Below, piece after piece: positions 5,359 to 7,043 of a stretch of 7,043 nucleotides of DNA. The DNA is taken from positions 1-7,043 of the forward strand of contig CALCTX010000262.1 of the NCBI GenBank assembly GCA_937907035.1. Direction: 5' to 3'. The translations under genes were made by a program, and so were the position numbers. Within the stretch, counting starts at the first letter, position 1. Each line of letters starts with the position of its first letter. Source of the stretch: an uncultured Selenomonadales bacterium. GTDB lineage: Bacteria > Bacillota_C > Negativicutes > Selenomonadales > Selenomonadaceae. The notes under the pieces were generated by a model. The model had not been told where the DNA came from. It saw nothing but the letters and a program-made list of their open reading frames with translations, and made no database searches.

Positions 5359-5559
5359 TCAAGGTTCAATGGAAATAACGCCATATCCGGCATCGTCGAT
5401 TGCAGTACAGATTGTTTCAGTATCGGCATAGCCATCAACAGTAGCAATCCCTTCTTGCAAATTTACTTTGATATTTGATAAACCGTTGATTTCAGACAAG
5501 GCTTCAATAACATGTTTAACGCAGTGTTCACACATCATGCCCTCAATTGTGATTTTCAA
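5359..5559 (-). CDS. Heavy-metal-associated domain protein, CopZ-like (66 aa)
   Basis: A single HMA domain fills the protein. The metal-binding loop GMMCEHC carries Cys10 and Cys13 in the M-x-C-x-x-C arrangement, and the C-terminal part has the DDAGY element typical of the ferredoxin-like beta-alpha-beta-beta-alpha-beta fold. Relatives are cytoplasmic Cu(I) chaperones (CopZ) that deliver copper to P-type ATPases or repressors; other soft metals are possible. The start is TTG, supported by GAAGGAGG 7 bases upstream and by the family start MKITIEGM. No copper ATPase or regulator is adjacent: the next element upstream is an insertion sequence. The gene keeps its own promoter, so it is probably expressed alone. 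Confidence 0.9.
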   Translation of the reverse strand: MKITIEGMMCEHCVKHVIEALSEINGLSNIKVNLQEGIATVDGYADTETICTAIDDAGYGVISIEP

Positions 5560-5610
5560 GGAAAAGCCTCCTTCCTGTAAGTGTGTATGGTGATAAGGAC
5601 TTTTAAGCTT

Positions 5611-5639
5611 ATGTTACCATAACATGATGGTGTTGTCAT
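5611..5639 (-). promoter_or_regulatory. Promoter of the CopZ-like gene with a palindrome over the -10 box
   Basis: Read on the minus strand, ATGACA (5639-5634) and TAACAT (5616-5611) match the -35 and -10 consensus at 5 and 4 of 6 positions, with exactly 17 bases between them. A palindrome ATGTTA-CCA-TAACAT (5611-5625) covers the -10 box and could be the operator of a metal-responsive regulator. It does not match the CopY TACAnnTGTA box. Confidence 0.5.
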
Positions 5640-5702
5640 GAATAAATCATTTTTAGTAAAAATTTTAGCATGTTTTTTGTGGGGGTGGATATTCTTGTGC
5701 AA

Positions 5703-5754
5703 GGAAACCGCATGACCGGAGAGGTGGAAACCGGCAGTCCGGTCTGCGGAAACC
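5703..5754. repeat. Three GGAAACC repeats at the IS21 element end
   Basis: GGAAACC occurs at 5703, 5726 and 5748, spaced 23 and 22 bases, about two helical turns. The first two copies extend to GGAAACCG-N5-CCGG. IS21-family elements are known to carry multiple short repeats near their ends, thought to be transposase binding sites, and these fit that pattern. They lie between the istB stop and the probable element terminus. Confidence 0.65.
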
Positions 5755-5766
5755 ACTGATGCGAGT

Positions 5767-6543
5767 TTACTCGCGCAAATTTTTATCTAATCCATAGACT
5801 TCTCTCATAGAGATGTCATGATCAGGATTAACGCTTGTGATGTTAATACGATAACTGTCATGAGCAATACGATCAATTATCGCGTCAGCCAAAGGACTGG
5901 CAGCACCACCGAGTTGATCATACCATTCTTCAAACCTGTACTGTGAGCAAAAAATAGTTGACGATTTTTTTCGTCTCCGATGTAAAAGTTCAAAAATATC
6001 ACGTTGTTCAGTTTCGGAAGGCTTCAGAAGTAACCATTCATCGAGTATCAGCAGCACAGGATTTGCATATTTAGCCATTACCTTTTTATAAGCGCCGTCT
6101 GCTCTTGCACTATCTAAATCAATAAGTAAATCCGGCAACCGTACGTATTTTGTACTGAAATATTGCTTACATGCTTCCAATCCAAAAGCACAGGCCATGT
6201 ATGTTTTACCGCAGCCGGTTGCACCGGTAATAAAAAGATTCCTATACTCAGATATATACTCGCAAGTAGCGAGCCTGCTGATCAGCTCTTTATTCAGCTT
6301 GCGGCCGGATGTATAGTTGATATTCACTATACTGGCATCAGACTGATCAAAACTTGCATTACGGATAAGCCGTTTCAAACGATTATTTTTACGGCTGTTA
6401 TATTCAATATCCACCAGCATTCCAAATCTGTCTTCAAAAGGGATATCTTTAAGTTTTGGATCGTTAAGCTGATTACGAAATGCATTTGCCATGGATGTTA
6501 ATCGCATCTCGATCAGTTTATCTATTGTACTTTGATTTGTCAT
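5767..6543 (-). CDS. istB: IstB, AAA+ ATPase helper of IS21-family transposition
   Basis: The 258-residue protein is an ATP-binding regulator that selects target DNA and stimulates the IstA transposase. Walker A is GATGCGKT (107-114), Walker B is LLILDEW (164-170), and a conserved AIIDRIAHDSYRI block (221-233) carries the probable arginine finger R225. The N-terminal region (ID-KLIEMRLTSMANAF) is typical of IstB. I place the start at the ATG at 6543, 9 bases after GGAGG; a GTG at 6549 is possible but sits only 3 bases after that site. The ribosome site lies inside the last codons of istA, so the two genes are translationally linked. The stop codon falls inside the palindrome GCGAGT-TT-ACTCGC (5761-5774). 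The ORF is intact, with length usual for the family. Confidence 0.95.
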   Translation of the reverse strand: MTNQSTIDKLIEMRLTSMANAFRNQLNDPKLKDIPFEDRFGMLVDIEYNSRKNNRLKRLIRNASFDQSDASIVNINYTSGRKLNKELISRLATCEYISEYRNLFITGATGCGKTYMACAFGLEACKQYFSTKYVRLPDLLIDLDSARADGAYKKVMAKYANPVLLILDEWLLLKPSETEQRDIFELLHRRRKKSSTIFCSQYRFEEWYDQLGGAASPLADAIIDRIAHDSYRINITSVNPDHDISMREVYGLDKNLRE

Positions 6544-6549
6544 ATTCAC

Positions 6550-7043
6550 TTACCTCCGGTAATAGTCGGCACCTCTTGTAATGCCGTGTATCTTTGGGAC
6601 TGTTACAGCTTTATCCGATTTCGGATTCAACTTTTCAAAATTGGTCACAAGAATATTTTTGATACTTTTGTAACTTGGAGATGCGGTATAGGAAAGTGCT
6701 TTCTGACAGGCAGCCTCAAGTTTTGCTGCCGAATACCTTTCAGCAAGCTTTAATAACCCCATACAACTCCGGTAAGACTGTTGTTCCAAAGACTTAGAGG
6801 TAAGTATTGCATTTACTGCAGTATATGCATTTATTCCAATCTTTTCAGCCCATTTACGGAAACGATCACCATTCCATTCCAGATATTTCTGGTGGTCTTC
6901 CGGCATATGTTCCGTAATAGTACTGTATTGACCCAATCGCCCTTTTAAACGGCGATGAGAGGCAATGCGGTTGTGATTATAATAGATTTCAATAGTAGTT
7001 TCGGTTACCCGCACCTCTACCGTACGTTTGATGTATTCGTAAG
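6550..7043 (-). CDS. istA: IstA, IS21-family transposase (C-terminal part; start outside window)
   Basis: About 163 C-terminal codons are visible and the reading frame stays open to the window edge (YEYIKRTVEVRVTE...), so the gene continues upstream on the minus strand. The stretch VTETTIEIYYNHNRIASHRR (up to about residue 30 of the visible part) is the small beta-barrel domain that follows the DDE catalytic core in IstA; the rest is the helical C-terminus. The catalytic residues themselves are outside the window. A GTG at 7014 is not a true start, because coding similarity extends before it. The gene ends 6 bases before the ATG of istB. Confidence 0.9.
   Translation of the reverse strand, partial: YEYIKRTVEVRVTETTIEIYYNHNRIASHRRLKGRLGQYSTITEHMPEDHQKYLEWNGDRFRKWAEKIGINAYTAVNAILTSKSLEQQSYRSCMGLLKLAERYSAAKLEAACQKALSYTASPSYKSIKNILVTNFEKLNPKSDKAVTVPKIHGITRGADYYRR

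Larger units (their letters stand above)
5678..7043 (-). mobile_element. IS21-family insertion sequence (istA partial, istB complete), one end inside the window
   Basis: The element is recognised by consecutive istA and istB genes on the minus strand. Its istB-side end should lie in the roughly 190 bases between istB and the CopZ-like promoter. My best guess for the terminal base is 5678, where TGTGGGGGTGGATATTC starts, because IS21-family ends usually begin with TGT and the repeats at 5703-5754 lie just inside. The other end is outside the window, so neither the inverted repeat nor the target duplication can be checked. The element itself is well supported; the exact boundary is not. Confidence 0.75.

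Noticed and set aside
5703..5754. A short CRISPR-like array from the regularly spaced GGAAACC repeats
   Set aside because: The repeats are only 7-8 bases, there are three of them, and they sit at an IS21 end where transposase-site repeats are expected; no cas genes are present.
5556..5756. A 66-codon minus-strand ORF upstream of the CopZ-like gene
   Set aside because: It spans the predicted promoter, the IS end repeats and the ribosome site of the metal-binding gene; no start signal or similarity is apparent.

Overview
The window looks like a chromosomal segment of an anaerobic Negativicutes bacterium, that is, a Firmicute of the Acidaminococcaceae/Veillonellaceae type. The reasons are a sodium-pumping biotin-dependent acyl-CoA decarboxylase (delta and beta subunits) next to a sodium/dicarboxylate-type transporter, strong AGGAGG ribosome binding sites, and many Rho-independent terminators. 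The combination fits a succinate-to-propionate fermenter (Phascolarctobacterium, Succiniclasticum or Dialister style), but the genus is inference.

Layout. Bases 2-100 hold the last 32 codons of a first DASS/SLC13-type transporter, followed by a strong terminator (193-237). A 449-base gene-free stretch (101-549) carries a 10-bp dyad, a good sigma-70 promoter and a structured leader. From that promoter run a 44-codon short delta-like microprotein (550-684), a full delta subunit (751-1104), the carboxybiotin decarboxylase beta subunit (1161-2291) and, after a structured 182-base intergenic region, a second complete DASS transporter (2474-3757) with its own terminator. These genes have a strongly biased codon choice typical of high expression. 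The biotin-carrier and alpha (carboxyltransferase) subunits are not in the window.

The downstream part is more AT-rich and looks like ordinary chromosome: a 94-aa two-helix membrane protein of unknown function with a near-consensus promoter and its own terminator, a LysR-type regulator, a bidirectional terminator, and on the minus strand a small CopZ-like metal-binding protein. The right end is an IS21-family insertion sequence on the minus strand: istB complete, istA cut by the window edge, with tandem GGAAACC repeats near the element end.

How the genes may work together (inference): the DASS carrier brings in a dicarboxylate such as succinate with Na+, cytoplasmic enzymes convert it to methylmalonyl-CoA, and the alpha/beta/delta decarboxylase releases CO2 while pumping Na+ back out, so one locus would hold both halves of a sodium cycle. 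The most unusual points are the selectively preserved delta microprotein, the D'-D-B order without the biotin carrier, and the two near-identical transporter ends flanking the decarboxylase genes.
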